Assembly: GCA_038501785.1 (NCBI GenBank)
Contig: JBAMJR010000492.1
Location: 67,501-131,500 of the forward strand
Direction: 5' to 3'
DNA from: Myoxocephalus aenaeus
Taxonomy: Eukaryota; Chordata; Actinopteri; Perciformes; Cottidae
Length of the DNA: 64,000 nt
Of the stretch, positions 36,490-62,017 are shown one piece after another. The translations under genes and the position numbers were made by a program. Under the pieces are notes generated by a model, which saw only the letters and a list, made by a program, of their open reading frames with translations, searched no databases and had not been told where the DNA came from. Positions within the stretch are counted from its first letter, which is position 1. The number at the start of each line of letters is the position of its first letter.

Positions 36490-36990
36490 TTCTAAAAACA
36501 GTGTAGCATTCGTGCAAGTTAGCAAACTAACTAGCCCGCTGTATGCTAGTTAGCTTGCTTGCGAAATCCCTTCACCTCACTCCCCGCCACTTGCATTCTC
36601 TCTCCTGACCACCAGGGGGCGACTCCTCTGATTGTATAGAAGTCTATGCTTCATGTGTTAAAGCTGCATTCTCTCTCCTGACCACCAGGGGGCGACTCCT
36701 CTGGTTGTATAGAAGTCTATGCTTCATGCGTTAAAGCTGCATTCTCTCTACTGACCACCAGGGGGCGACTCCTCTGATTGTATAGAAGTAAATGATGTAA
36801 ATTATAGTAAATTATGGTCATTTAGAGTCAAACAGACCATAAAGCAGGGGATGCTTTAGGGCGGGGCTTAAGGTGATTGACAGGTCTATATACGGTATCT
36901 CTACGTCACTCCTCCTCAGTCTAAATCTGGTCACTTCTCTTTTATCGGTTGCAAAAAAAAAAACATGGCGACGACCAAATCGCTACTACG
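36490..36990 (+). mobile_element. Interspersed repeat copy A with 73-bp triplicated core
   Basis: This segment is repeated in inverted orientation at about 59740-60265. Its right part also recurs at 44570-44790. In order: a GCTAGTTAGCTTGC-type edge, three 73-bp tandem units (starting 36593, 36666 and 36739), then GAGTCAAACAGACCATAAAG and GCTTTAGGGCGGGGCTTA. Each 73-bp unit holds CCACCAGGGGGCG (36609, 36682, 36755), which matches the CTCF core consensus. The family name is unknown to me. Confidence 0.8.
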
Positions 36991-38389
36991 TCCACTTCTT
37001 ACTAACTAAGACTTAGCTAACAGCTAACAGCTAACAGCTAACAACCATAGGTCACTCTTTCTTTTGCGCAGGTTAAAACGTACCACAAAGTAACGTACCA
37101 CGAAGTTCGGCTCAACCGGCGCTCTTACTGCTCACAACAGATCAAAAAAGAACATTTTTTAAAAAGCAATCTGTCAGCCAGTCTCACACCTCTCTCTCTC
37201 TCTCCCTCTCTCTCTCTCTCCCTCTCTCTCTCTCCACAACCTTTCAGCCATCAAATTAGCCGCGCTCTCTCTCCCCCAGAATATGTGCCAGAGGAATCAG
37301 CGGTTGGGCTTTTAATTGCTACCAATTAATGCCGTTAACCTTTCCGCGGCGCACGGGCATCCTCCTCTCACGCCTCGCCGCGACAAACCGGAGGATCCTC
37401 TGGACCCAACGTCTCCGCGCGAGGGTCACGACTCACAACACGGCCGTTAAGCAGAGCGCCCGGCGCCTCGCGGCGGTTTCATTTAATTGCCCGGCACACG
37501 TTTTTTTGCGTGAGAATAAAAGAAATCCTGTTTCTATCTTTCTTTCTTTCTTTCTTTACGTTGCCGTCTCGTTTTAGGGTTTTAAGTTTTCTTTGCAGTT
37601 GATAAAAATGTTCTCAATTTGAAGGACGTGCCTGTTTTTATTGGTCTCATACGACGGTAAATTCTAAATATCCCCAAAGTAACCGAAACATATGTCAAAA
37701 TGAAGTGCGACACTTTTAACACGATGCTTTTTCTTCCAGGAACCAAGCGGTCTCTCGTGGCGTTTCAGCTTCTCGCTTTTAGACTTCAAGCTGATAACTG
37801 CTGCTGCTCGGGTCCTAAAACTCCTCACGCATAACCAATGATGAGCGCCGACTAACAGCGATGAAGGAATACGCACACACACACACACACACACACACAG
37901 CGCCGCAGCATTATCCTCTGGTGTCATTGTGATATTATATCACATGCATCAGCTCACGGTTCCTCTATCCACTGAAGCATCACTACAGAGAGTTATTGTC
38001 TCTCTCAGGAATCTGAAGAACACGTTTATTACAGGAATACCTTTTTAATCTGGGTTGATACACTTTAAAAAAAAAAGTCAAAAAAGGGCCCGACTCAGCA
38101 TCTTCTGCAGGAAAGTAATCAGAGCGTAAAGAGAAGGACGGGCACGGAGCAGGTGCATGCTGCAATTCATATGCAAAGAAATGAGGTTATACTGTTTGTG
38201 TTTTATGGGATGTAAAGATGCAGAAAAAAAAGCCTTTTGTTTACGCTGATGGTCGCGATCCATGCTGGAGGTCAGAGATCACCCGACCTTTTGATTTAAC
38301 ATCTCCTCATTAGGAGGTTTTCTTACTTCAAAAAATAATAATTAAAAGAAGAAGAAAAGCTTTTCTTAGTGCAAAAAAAAAAAAACTGA
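36991..38389. other. Unique DNA with CT-rich patch
   Basis: A CT-rich patch at 37189-37235, a CAGCTAA triplication near 37020, a (TTTC)n run at about 37540-37557, and CA at 37873-37899. No supported coding exon. Confidence 0.5.
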
Positions 38390-38820
38390 CGAAGAAGAAG
38401 GAAGCAAAAAAAGATGAAGAGGAGGAGGAAGAGGAAGAGGAAGAAGAAGAAGAAGAAGAAGAAGAAGAAGAAGAAGAAGAAGAAGAAGAAGAAGAAGAAG
38501 AAAGATGAAGAGGAGGAAGAAGAAGAAGGTTTTCTTACTTCAAAAAATTTTAAAAGATGATGAAGGAGAAGAAAAGGACGAAGGAAGCAAAAAAGATGAA
38601 GAGGAGGAGGAAGAAGAATAAGGGTTTATTACTTAAAAAAGTTTTAATTTAAAAAAGATGAAGGAAGCAAAAAAAGAAGAAGAAATAATGAGATAAAAAA
38701 AATAAAAAAGATGATGAAGAAGAAGAAGGACAAGAAAAGAAAAAGGTTTTCTTACTTCAATTCTTTTTTTTTTACAAAATTAAAAAAGAGGAAGAAGAGG
38801 AAGAGGAAGAGGAAGAGGGG
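38390..38820. repeat. Purine-rich GAA/GAG tract
   Basis: Interrupted GAA, GAG and AAG triplets, densest as pure GAAGAA at about 38438-38502. TTTTCTTACTTCAA words at about 38320, 38530 and 38746 indicate duplicated sub-blocks. Lys/Glu-rich frames here are compositional. Confidence 0.85.
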
Positions 38821-39303
38821 AGCCTGCTCGGCCACGCGCTCATCAGAGCCTCTGCTGGGTGAGGAGGTGACAGTTCAACATCTGGAGCGCAAATCCCCCC
38901 CAAAAAAAACAACAACAAACAACAACAAACAAGCGGAGCCGCAGCACGAGCCTCTTCCCCGGTAACAGCAGACCACAGAGCCGGGGAACCGGGCAGAGGT
39001 CAGCAGGTCAGAGGCGAGGAGCGCACGGTAATCCCGCAGAACATCAGGAGAGGTCGATGTAACCGGATTAAATGAGCTAATGAAACGAGATGTATGGATG
39101 AGGAAATACTAAATAAAAGCCGACATGAACTAATAAGGAAAAGCAGGGAGAGGTCAAGAACTGCTTTTTCTTTTCTTTCTTTTTTTTGGGAGAGGGTGTG
39201 TGTTTTTTAATCAGTTTATCCAACGAAACAAAGCCTGACACGTGTCATGGCCGCTGCTGTTAATTGCCATACAGTGCCGGAGAGATTAGCATTGTAATAC
39301 ATG

Positions 39304-39306
<3 letters not shown>

Positions 39307-39356
<50 letters not shown>
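39307..39356. repeat. (TA)n microsatellite
   Basis: About 24 TA units immediately left of a CpG-rich block. Confidence 0.95.
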
Positions 39357-39359
<3 letters not shown>

Positions 39360-39369
39360 AATACATCTT

Positions 39370-39985
39370 GATGCAAACTGCGACTTCTCCAGCGTGCAGG
39401 AGCGCCGTGTCAACAAGTACCGAGCCCGGTCTGTCACCCAGAGAGAGGGGAGCTCGTGGAGCCGCTCATCCGGTCGACCCGCGACTCCTTCCCCCGAAAA
39501 CACGCGAAACATCCCCGCGGACATTTCCCCCAATGCAGCAATGCGCGCTCCCAAAAGCCGATTGCCAGGGAAGTGGAGGAGGAGGAGGAGGGTATGTTTG
39601 GAGATCGGGAGCGCGCACTGCCCCACCAGTGCAAAAAAAAAAAACTCAACACGGCGGCGCGCACACGAAACTTGCACGCGCCGGCCTATAGCGAGGGAGC
39701 CGATTGGCCGAGGCGCGGCTCCATCTGCGCACGTGACATGCCCCTGCTTACAATAAATAAACAGCCATGGAATAATGTATATCAATATATATTTTTATAT
39801 ATATATATATATATTATTAAAAAAATAGTCCGAGCTCCCCGAACTCGGACTAAAACAAGAGTCGCGAGCGCGCCGCGTGCAGGTGGACACACCTGTCAAC
39901 ACGCCGGGCACGAGCCCGACAACTTAAAAGAGCTGAATCTGTTTGGGATGCGTCCGGTTAGGAGGCAGGCGGCGCCAGGCAACAG

Positions 39986-40059
<74 letters not shown>

Positions 40060-40480
40060 TAGGTTTTTCCGGTGGACATTACACAGCCGATCCGCTTCCA
40101 CGGAAACAAAACAGGCAGTTTTCCCCCCCACACAGTTCCACGGGCACCGCGCGCGCACACCACGCGCACACACACACCGCCAAAGCGAGCTTACCTACAC
40201 AGTGAATGAGTTTGTGCCTCCAAGAGTCAAGTTCCTGCCGAAAGCCGCGCCTCTCTACCGTGCATTGCTGCCTTCTGCACACACTCGCCATTTTCTGTCG
40301 GCCCCTCCCGTGGGCGCGCACATACTGCTGGGTGCTTCCCTGCGCGCACGTCACCGCGGTGGGTTTTATATTCTAGGGCTGGGTGGAGTGAGATATGAAG
40401 GGACGGGGCTGCAGCATCCCCCTTTTCTACGGCGCTCATTTGTCCCACCCACCAAAAAAAAAAAAAAGCGCCCCTTCCTC
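39370..40480. promoter_or_regulatory. CpG-rich block, possible promoter
   Basis: From about 39370 to 40480 GC content and CpG frequency rise well above the surroundings, broken only by a TA patch near 39787-39815 and a CA array at 39995-40057. It contains CCGATTGGCCG (inverted CCAAT) near 39700, several GCGCGC runs and GGGACGGGGC. This resembles a vertebrate CpG island, but I find no first exon tied to it. It lies about 5 kb upstream of the morn4 start codon and could serve that gene, a minus-strand gene, or neither. Confidence 0.45.
39995..40057. repeat. (CA)n microsatellite inside the CpG-rich block
   Basis: About 31 CA units preceded by GCGCGCGCA. Confidence 0.96.
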
Positions 40481-41469
40481 CTCCTCCTCCTCCTCCCCTC
40501 CCAGCATCTCTGCGCGAGCACGTGCTGTCATTGGTCGTTTATTGGGATGTTTGTCTTGTGTTAACGTCGCTCAGCACATGGCGCCTGTGTGTGATGGCTT
40601 ACAGCTCATATGTGTGTCAAAGGGCGCGCGGCTGTGCTGCGGATTTAAAGAAAAATGCGCATGAAGACGCCGCATTGTTTAAATGCACATGTATGTTACA
40701 TACACGTTACATACATGTCACCCGCGGTACACTCACTGGAGACCACGCTCACAGGACGGGCATTGTTGTCCCAAAGAAAACACGGAAATAAAAGAGCACG
40801 CGGGTCCCCAGAGCGGCTGTAAACAGAGCGAAACATCCCATAATGTCCCCGCGAGGTCCTTTCCTCCAATGCAGGAAACCCCGTCAATTCAAGCAGCCTC
40901 ATCACTAATATCCACGTGCACTAATATTCTCTTTTAGCCAATTAAAGGATTACCACAAGTTCTCCTTTCAGGGATTATGTTGCGTTTCTTTTATTGCTGA
41001 GTGCTAATAAACCAATTAATACACGTTATTAACTGCTGGTGTGACTTCGTCTTTTTGTTTTCAATACACTTTGTCCAGATGGTGTGATTTTGATGATATC
41101 TCGGCGAGATATATTTCATTTTTTTTAAAGAAATGTCAATTAAAATGGAGAACTCTTATAAAAACATCAGGAAAGATGGACCGTGTTACATTCTGAGTCC
41201 CAACATCTGGATCCACAGCGTCCTCCAGCAGCTCCTCAGTGCTGCTGACTCAGTTCATAGGAGGAGGAACGCGTCCCCTAAACTCCCCAAGGTCCACGTC
41301 CGTGTCCTCGGGTGCGTAATGGAAGCATTTGTGCAAATGGACAGCAGTGAAAACTTATAGATATGTATTTTAGAGGAAGTATACAGGACCAAATGACCAA
41401 ATGACCTTACAAATATATACAAATACACTCAATTTGACAAGAAAAACACATGTAAAACAGCTCAGAGCG

Positions 41470-41548
<79 letters not shown>

Positions 41549-41940
41549 CATGAAGACTCTGCTTTAACCTCGTCCAAGCTTTTGATCATCAAATTCAGTT
41601 AACGATGAAAATAGATTGAGTTTTATTTCTTTTTCAAAGTGATTTGTCCTTTTGTGACGCGTCTCTGCATGAAGCTGAGCCGAGAGAGGAAACCTCCCAC
41701 GGCCCCGAGAGGTTCAGCGCTAAACGAGCCGTTTGCAACGTGTAGACTCAAAAGAGACGCGTTGTTACGACATGCCGGCGCTTATTTTACATCAAAGGTT
41801 AGAATGTGTCCTCACGCACAGCAGCTCCTCTCACATGTTCCCCTCTGAGCCCGGCAACGCGTGTCAAACGTGTCACATTCATACAATCTTTTCTTAATAA
41901 ACGTCCGACTTCACAGGAAACAACTTGTTAGATTAATGCA
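40481..41940. other. Unique DNA, no gene seen
   Basis: Contains one CA array (41472-41547) and an ATTGGTC word near 40532. No coding exon supported. Confidence 0.5.
41472..41547. repeat. (CA)n microsatellite
   Basis: A CA run with one CG interruption. Confidence 0.96.
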
Positions 41941-41944
41941 GTGA

Positions 41945-42280
41945 AAGTACTGTAAAAGTCGGGTTATAAGCCGCTCCTATGGCCGGTCGGTGTCCCCGCC
42001 GTAGCAAGCTAGTAGCAGCGCTAGCTAGCACTGCTGCTAGCTAGCACTGCTGCTAGCTAGCGCTTCTGCTGCTACCGCCCGCTGCTGCTGCTACTGCCCG
42101 CGTCCCCTCTGCCCAAGTCGGGTGTCGAGCCTGGTCCCGCTACCTTCGGTGGTTTTCGGGGAGCTAGCGGAAGTTAGCGGAAGTTAGCGGGGAAGTAACG
42201 GAGCGCTAGCAGGAGCCCCAGCTGGCTACAGTGGGGAGCTAACGGGGACACTGACTTAAGGTAGTTACGGTAGTTATAGG
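41945..42280. repeat. GCTAGC/CTGCTG-rich repeat block
   Basis: Palindromic GCTAGCTAGC words recur at about 42018-42062, joined by CACTGCTGCTAG and CTGCTGCTACTG. AGCGGAAGTTAGC is then tandemly repeated near 42165-42190. Fragments recur at 31.1 kb. Confidence 0.7.
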
Positions 42281-42354
42281 TTTGGGTAAAAATCACGAAA
42301 GACAAAGTGAGATTTAGGCGGCAAAAACGACGTGGTTTTTCACGCACACACAGC

Positions 42355-42780
42355 CTCGAGTTCGACGGTTTTGCCGCCATCTTGGAACACGGTCGGCGGC
42401 ATGTTGGTGTTATATTTATTTTAGGTTTGGGTTCAAATAGCTACGAAAGCAACGTCACATAAGTACGAAAAGTTACGTTACGAATAAACCCGGTTTCATC
42501 GTGACGTCTCCTCTCGTTTTTGTGGACTTTGAAGCCTCGAATTCGACGGTTTCGCCGCCGCCATCTTGGAACGCCGCCATCTTGGAATGCGATCGCCGGC
42601 ATGTTTTTTAGGTTTGGGTTCAAATATCGACGAAAGCGATGTCACGTAAGTACGAAAGTTACGTGGCGAATAAACCCGGTTTCATGGTGACGTCTCCTCT
42701 CGGTTTTGTGGACTTTGAAGCCTTGAATTCGACGGTTTTGCCGCCGCCATCTTGGAACGCGGCCGTCGGCACGATGGGGT
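42355..42780 (+). repeat. About 185-bp tandem repeat with YY1-like motifs
   Basis: Two full diverged units and the start of a third. Landmarks are TTCGACGGTTT(T/C)GCCGCC, TTTAGGTTTGGGTTCAAATA, AATAAACCCGGTTTCAT and GTGACGTCTCCTCTCG. The word CCGCCATCTTGG, matching the YY1 consensus, occurs at 42374, 42558, 42574 and 42744. It sits about 0.8 kb left of the putative morn4 promoter. A promoter-derived duplicated regulatory block is one reading, and mobile DNA carrying YY1 sites is another. Confidence 0.85.
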
Positions 42781-43499
42781 TCTTTGGTTGTTGTTTTTTT
42801 TGCAACTGATAAAGAGAAGTTACCATATTTGAAAATTGGGACTACAAACTATATTTTGTTGTGCAACAATGACAAATAAAAACCTTGTAATCTTGTAATA
42901 TTTTGAATGAACAAACCAAACAAACAATGTTTTTACTTTTCTGAGATGTTATTGGCTTCGTCACCAACATTCAAATGTATAAGTGATCAAATATGATCGG
43001 CATTAAATTCAATGTCGGTTCTGTCTTATTAATGAACACAATTAGTCGGAGTCGGTCGCTTCCTGCCAACCCCCGAAAAAACAAAATCAGGGCAGATGTT
43101 TTATTTAATTTGGGTCACCTTGATTATTATAATTTGTCTCCTCTCTTTCTCTCTCCTACGTCACCTCATTTAACAAAGCCCTCGCGCACGTCCGTGCACG
43201 TGGAGAAGATAAATCAAGCTCCATAAAAAAAAACTCAACCCCCCAAAAAAAAACGCGCTGGTCTACTAATCACCAAATTGAAACAGGAACCCGCCACGAC
43301 GCGTCGTTAAGAGGAAAACCTCGCTGCAGGTTTTTATAATCCTACAGAGACGGCGGGCACGAAATAATAATAATAATAAAAAATAAAACAACACACGGCA
43401 AGGGCAAACGCTTTTAACGGAGTGAGCACTCCGGCTAATTAAGTCGTTGAACCCTTTGCCCTCGACAAAGATGTCTCCCGTGGAGGGCTGGACAGCGCG

Positions 43500-43657
43500 A
43501 GGGAGGGGAGGGGAGGAGCAGCAGCCAATGGGAGGACGCCTTGAGACGAGGTGGCAGGAGCGGCAGCCAATGAGCGCGCGGCACCTTGCAGGAGACGCTG
43601 GAGCGGCTCTGCCGGGGAACCAGCGAGCTGCATGGGGTGGGGGGGGGGGAGGAGGAG
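43500..43657 (+). promoter_or_regulatory. morn4: Putative morn4 promoter and untranslated exon 1
   Basis: Two CCAAT boxes in nearly identical contexts (GCAGCCAATGG at about 43521, GCAGCCAATGA at about 43563) stand 42 bp apart in GC-rich DNA. A strong splice donor, GGAGGAG|GTGAGA, ends at 43657. The first coding exon of morn4, about 1.5 kb downstream on the same strand, is preceded by an acceptor (CAGCAG) five bases before its ATG. A separate untranslated first exon is therefore required, and this is the best candidate. There is no TATA box. Inferred, not shown by a transcript. Confidence 0.5.
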
Positions 43658-43785
43658 GTGAGACGGCCGCTGAGAGCAGCAGAAACCTCCGCGTTGCGTT
43701 TCAGTGATGTAGAGAAAAAAAAGGAGTTGCTCTTTAATTAAAAAAAAACAGGTAAACCGTTTATTTACATTTCTCCAGGGAGCTC

Positions 43786-43823
<38 letters not shown>

Positions 43824-44257
43824 TGTGTGTGTGTGTGTGTGCTGACACGCGTCATGCCGGCAGGATGAAAGGGATTAGGGCGCCGTTACTGTGGCAACAT
43901 TAGATGGAGGGATACACACTCCTCCTCCCGTGTGGTGTGACAGCGCGCCTGATGGCATTCCTCTTTTTTTGGGGGGGAGGTAGGGGGGGATTATTCATCC
44001 TAATGAACCGCTTCAGATGTTTCCTCTCTAAATGTTTCTGTCGGCGGCTCATTGTGTGCGTGAGCTCATTGTGAGGACAATAGAAAGGAGACGGGTGTCC
44101 CTTTAAGAGAGCCACGGCAAGATGCAGACGTTTTTTGGGGGGGGCTAAAAACAAGGAAATTTAAAGCGACAGTTCAGACAAATGAAGAAGCCCTGAATGT
44201 ATACAAAACACAGCCGTTTGGCCAGTGTGTTGCCGTCATGGATCCCCATTGGGTCAT

Positions 44258-44284
44258 GATGTCACATGCAGGTCATGTGACATC
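44258..44284. other. Perfect 11-bp hairpin
   Basis: GATGTCACATG and its exact reverse complement flank CAGGT. Short and possibly chance. Confidence 0.8.
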
Positions 44285-44395
44285 TGTCCGGAACTCATTT
44301 ACGGTAAAAAAAAAAAGTTTGTAGAAACGCGCATTCATATGGCGCCGATGGTTAGAAAATAAACGGCGGCAATGTTGCATCAAAAACAGCTGCAA

Positions 44396-44550
44396 CGGGC
44401 GACTGTGGCTCAGTGGTTAGCGTGCCCATATTTCAATCAGAGGAGCGGTGGTTCGATCCCCGGCTGTGCTAGTCCATGTCGATGTGTTCTTGAGCTCCCC
44501 GTTGCTGCGTCTACGGTGTATAGAAAAAGTATGTAAGTTGCTAAATGAAA
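44396..44550 (+). mobile_element. tRNA-derived SINE
   Basis: An A-box-like TGGCTCAGTGG (44406-44416) and a B box GGTTCGATCCC (44450-44460), spaced as in a tRNA promoter, begin the element, which continues into unrelated sequence (CATGTCGATGTGTTCTTGAG). Fish SINEs that open with GGGCGACTGTGGCTCAGTGG are common. The tRNA acceptor and anticodon stems do not pair properly, so this is not a tRNA gene. Confidence 0.75.
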
Positions 44551-44569
44551 TGTGCCAGGAGAGTGTAGT

Positions 44570-44790
44570 CAAATAGACCATGAAGCAGGGCATGCTTTAG
44601 GGCGGGGCTTACTGTGATTGACAGGTCTCTACGTCAATCCTCCACTGTCCAAATATGGGGACTTCCTGTTCACTGGTTTGCGAAAAATCCAAGATGGCGA
44701 CGGACAAAATGTCAAAATCAAGGCTTCAAAAGCGGCCGGCCGCGAACCAAATGGGTGACGCTACGCCCGCTTCTCATATACGGTCTGTGA
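44570..44790 (+). mobile_element. Interspersed repeat copy C (right part only)
   Basis: AATAGACCATGAAGCAGGGC, GCTTTAGGGCGGGGCTTAC and GATTGACAGGTCTCTACGTC match the right part of the 36490-36990 element and the left part of the inverted copy at 59.7 kb. The 73-bp CTCF-motif units are absent. It ends in CCAAGATGGCGACGG, an inverted YY1-like word. Confidence 0.75.
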
Positions 44791-45085
44791 TTGGTTCAAA
44801 TCCCTGCAGCTAGACTCCAGAAGAGAACAGCGGTGGAGGCTGTTATCGGCCTGTGGATTTGGACTGAGGTGTTCCACAATCACACAGGGGGGGGGCGTCC
44901 AAACGTGTTTTAGTCACGAAACTGTGTCTCGGCCCCCCGGGGAGGTCGTGCACTGGAAAGTGGGGGAGGTTGTTGGTTCCGTGACTTGCTGCATAATCTG
45001 GGCATGATTTGTGCTGCAAAACACACAGCGGTGGTCCGAAACCAGCAGTTAACCCACGGTGGGTTGAAAGCTGGACACATTACAT

Positions 45086-45122
<37 letters not shown>

Positions 45123-45183
45123 ACACTAACTCCCGGTGTTGATGATGATGTGTGTGTGTGTGTGTGTGCCGGCAGCAGGACCC

Positions 45184-59232
<14,049 letters not shown>

Positions 59233-59739
59233 CGCGCTCATCCCCGTCCTCTTGGTTTGAACAGCTGATTGTTATTGATGAAGAGATATGTTTCATTCTC
59301 GTCTTCAGTTTCCTCCGTTTTGTTAGAATACGGTAGGTTACTGAGATTATTTTATTTCTCATTCTTGAAACAAATTTCTGAATTCAATGGCTCCAGTCAG
59401 CCGATACGTGCCCGCTCTATATAACGGCCTCTTTGTTTGTTTGTTTGTTTGTTTGTTTGTTTGGGATTAGAAAGCCACTGATTCAGGATCAGCTGAGCTA
59501 AACACAGATTAACTGCTCAGTCAGAACCCCGGTGCTAGATCTGCTTCAGGCTCAGCTCACCTGACAAAACACAGCTCTGGATTCAAAAGTGCATATTGAC
59601 GGTTTCCAGTAAGCATTGATTTGGTCATTATTAATTTTTTTATCTTTTTGCAAACATGAAGTGACACGAGAGACGTTTTGGCGATTAAAGTGTTTAAACT
59701 TTAGTCGCCAACTATGAAAGGGTTATAATTCCGTGGTAG
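59233..59739 (+). other. morn4: morn4 3' UTR and flank
   Basis: Follows the TGA. It contains a GTTT run (about 59425-59463). ATTAAA at about 59685 is a possible polyadenylation signal, and AATAAA lies further on at about 59902 inside the next repeat. The transcript end cannot be fixed from sequence. Confidence 0.5.
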
Positions 59740-60265
59740 AGACCTGTCAATCACAGTAAGCTCCGCCCTAAAGCGTCCCTGCTTTATGGTCTGTTTGACT
59801 CTAAATGACCATAATTTACTAAATGAACATCATGCTGTATTGAAGAAGACTTGAAACTAGAGATTGAGACATAAACTCATGTTTACAATGTTTACTGAGG
59901 GAATAAATCAAGAGAGAAGTAGAGTCATTTATATAGACTTCTATACAACCAGAGGAGTCACCCCCTGGTGGTCAGGAGAGAGAATGCAGCTTTAACACAT
60001 GAAGCATAGACTTCTATACAACCAGAGGAGTCACCCCCTGGTGGTCAGGAGAGAGAATGCAGCTTTAACACATGAAGCATATACTTCTATACAACCAGAG
60101 GAGTCACCCCCTGGTGGTCAGGAGAGAGAATGCAAGTGTGAGTGAGGTGAAGGGATTTCACAAGCTAATTAGCATACAGCTGGCTAGTTAGCTTGCTAAC
60201 TTGCATAGATGTTACACTGGTTTCAGAAAATGAGCCCCCTACTGGTCAGTAGAGAGAAAGGTGTG
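59740..60265 (-). mobile_element. Interspersed repeat copy B, inverted, with three CTCF-like motifs
   Basis: Reverse-complement relative of 36490-36990. In plus orientation: GACCTGTCAATCACAGTAAG, GCTTTATGGTCTGTTTGACT, about 100 extra bases, then three 73-bp units with CACCCCCTGGTGG at 59959, 60032 and 60105, and a GGCTAGTTAGCTTGCTAACT edge. A fourth decayed relative of the motif (CCCCCTACTGGTCAG) lies near 60235. Here the motif is CCACCAGGGGGTG on the minus strand, one base weaker than copy A. Confidence 0.8.
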
Positions 60266-61754
60266 CAAAACTACTGTTTAGAACTTGTAGGTGCAATGAG
60301 ACAGAACATGTGATATATGACATGGACTGAATGTTTAAACTGTATTTTATTTGCTTTGCACACATTATCATGAACAAGCTACTTGCTGCAACATGTTATG
60401 ATCAATTAAAAACTGAGTCATGGTATGCATAAAAGGTTAAAATATTCAGATTTAGCCCTTAGTTCTTAACTCTAAATATATTTTTAACTTGAAGTTGCCA
60501 AATCAGTGCTTACTGGGTTTCCTGCCTTCCCGCATTTGTTCGGACCTCATTGGTGCTCTCGTACTTAAATATGAATTATTTGCCATAAGCGAGCGACACA
60601 TCCGAAGCGCGTAGCGCTCGCCAAGGCGAGCAGTATCTTCTTGTCGTTTTTACTTTCACTCAGTGCCGTTACAGCTCACGTCTGATCGCAGATCAGCGGG
60701 AACGTCCCCCTCAGTGCCAACCGCTCAGTGCCAGCAGGCTGCAGCTGATCTAGAATCAGGGGCTCAATCACGTCACGGTAACTCTACGGCTCCATTTGTC
60801 TGACCTTTCAACCGGATGTTACGATACCTTTGGACGGATGGTAAATTAAAAAAATGTAAACTTCTCCTCCATATGTTTACTGATATATTATGGACCAGCT
60901 GTAATTGGTTGTTCCTCGTCAAAAAAGATTAACTATACCTGAAAAATAGGCGTTATGGGAACGTTTGTCTGTCGCGAAAAAAGTGCCAGTGAACGCCTCG
61001 ATTTTCACCCGACTGAGGAGCTTTTAAACGCCGCTTTTTACAGCTTAAAATGTCTGTTGTTGTTTTTTCCACCTAAATGTAAATGTGCAAGAGTTAGCTA
61101 GAGAGCTAATTGTTTTGCCTGTAGGTTTTTACAACTTAGTGGCCTAATATTATCATACATGCTACATTACATAATAATACATAATGGTAATGAGCCCCTC
61201 CTTCTGTCATGTAACGTTACATCCTTTACAAGAAAAAAGATTAATGCAGGTAATTTTACAAGGCAATAAGGAATGAAGGCTGTTATATAGCATGTGTGCC
61301 GCCAGTTATATTCACGCTGCAATGATGAAAAGAAGTCATTTTAAAAGACAGCGCAGGCAGGCAAAGGTGGTTATATAATCAAGCAAATTCACATTTAATC
61401 CATCTGAACGTCTCTGCATCCTCCCAATGGCGGCCGCTTTTCATCGGCGCGCCGCTTTTGATCTTGGTTTCAGAAACTCAGAGCAAAAGCAAAAGCAAAA
61501 GCAAAAGCAAAAGCAAAAGCAGAAGAAGAAGGCGCTCATTAGCATCAGGGAAACACGTCGTCTTTACTGCTTTAAAGCGGCGGAGGAACAAGCGGCGTTC
61601 CGTTGGTCAGAAAAGTGACTAAATCGGGTGAAAAAAGAGGAATTTAATGTCGCTTCAAAGTCATCGGGGAAAAAAACGAGACGTGTGAACGTCTCCGTTA
61701 CGCAACTTGATTGTTCTCTTCTTCTTTTCACATCCCCGACTGACGATGTCACTT

Positions 61755-61755
<1 letters not shown>
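60266..61755. other. Unique DNA, no gene seen
   Basis: Contains a small GCTCGCCAAGGCGAGC hairpin near 60628 and a hexanucleotide run of AGCAAA units at about 61480-61521. No coding exon supported. Confidence 0.5.
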
Positions 61756-61791
<36 letters not shown>

Positions 61792-61961
61792 ATCTCAAAA
61801 CATCTCACCACATCACACACACACACACACACCACCCTCAGAGGAGAAAAGAAGAAAAAAAGAGATGAAAGTGTCGCCGTTGTGAACCTAACAAAGCACT
61901 AAGTAACATATTTAATACGTGTGTCGCGCCTGCTGGGGATCAGCGTGTGTGTCTGTGTAAT

Positions 61962-62015
<54 letters not shown>
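61756..62015. repeat. (TG)n and (CA)n microsatellites
   Basis: TG at 61756-61789, a short CA run at about 61814-61832, and TG at 61963-62015. Confidence 0.95.

Positions 62016-62017
<2 letters not shown>

Larger units (their letters stand above)
43658..45178 (+). other. morn4: Putative 5' intron of morn4
   Basis: The donor at 43658 and the acceptor ending at 45178 would delimit a 1.5-kb intron within the 5' UTR. It contains TG arrays (43789-43841, 45089-45121, 45149-45168), a hairpin at 44258-44284, a SINE at about 44396-44550, and a fragment of the 36.5-kb repeat at 44570-44790. Confidence 0.45.

Noticed and set aside
44396..44480. Possible tRNA gene
   Set aside because: A and B boxes are present, but stems do not pair and the sequence continues as a SINE body.
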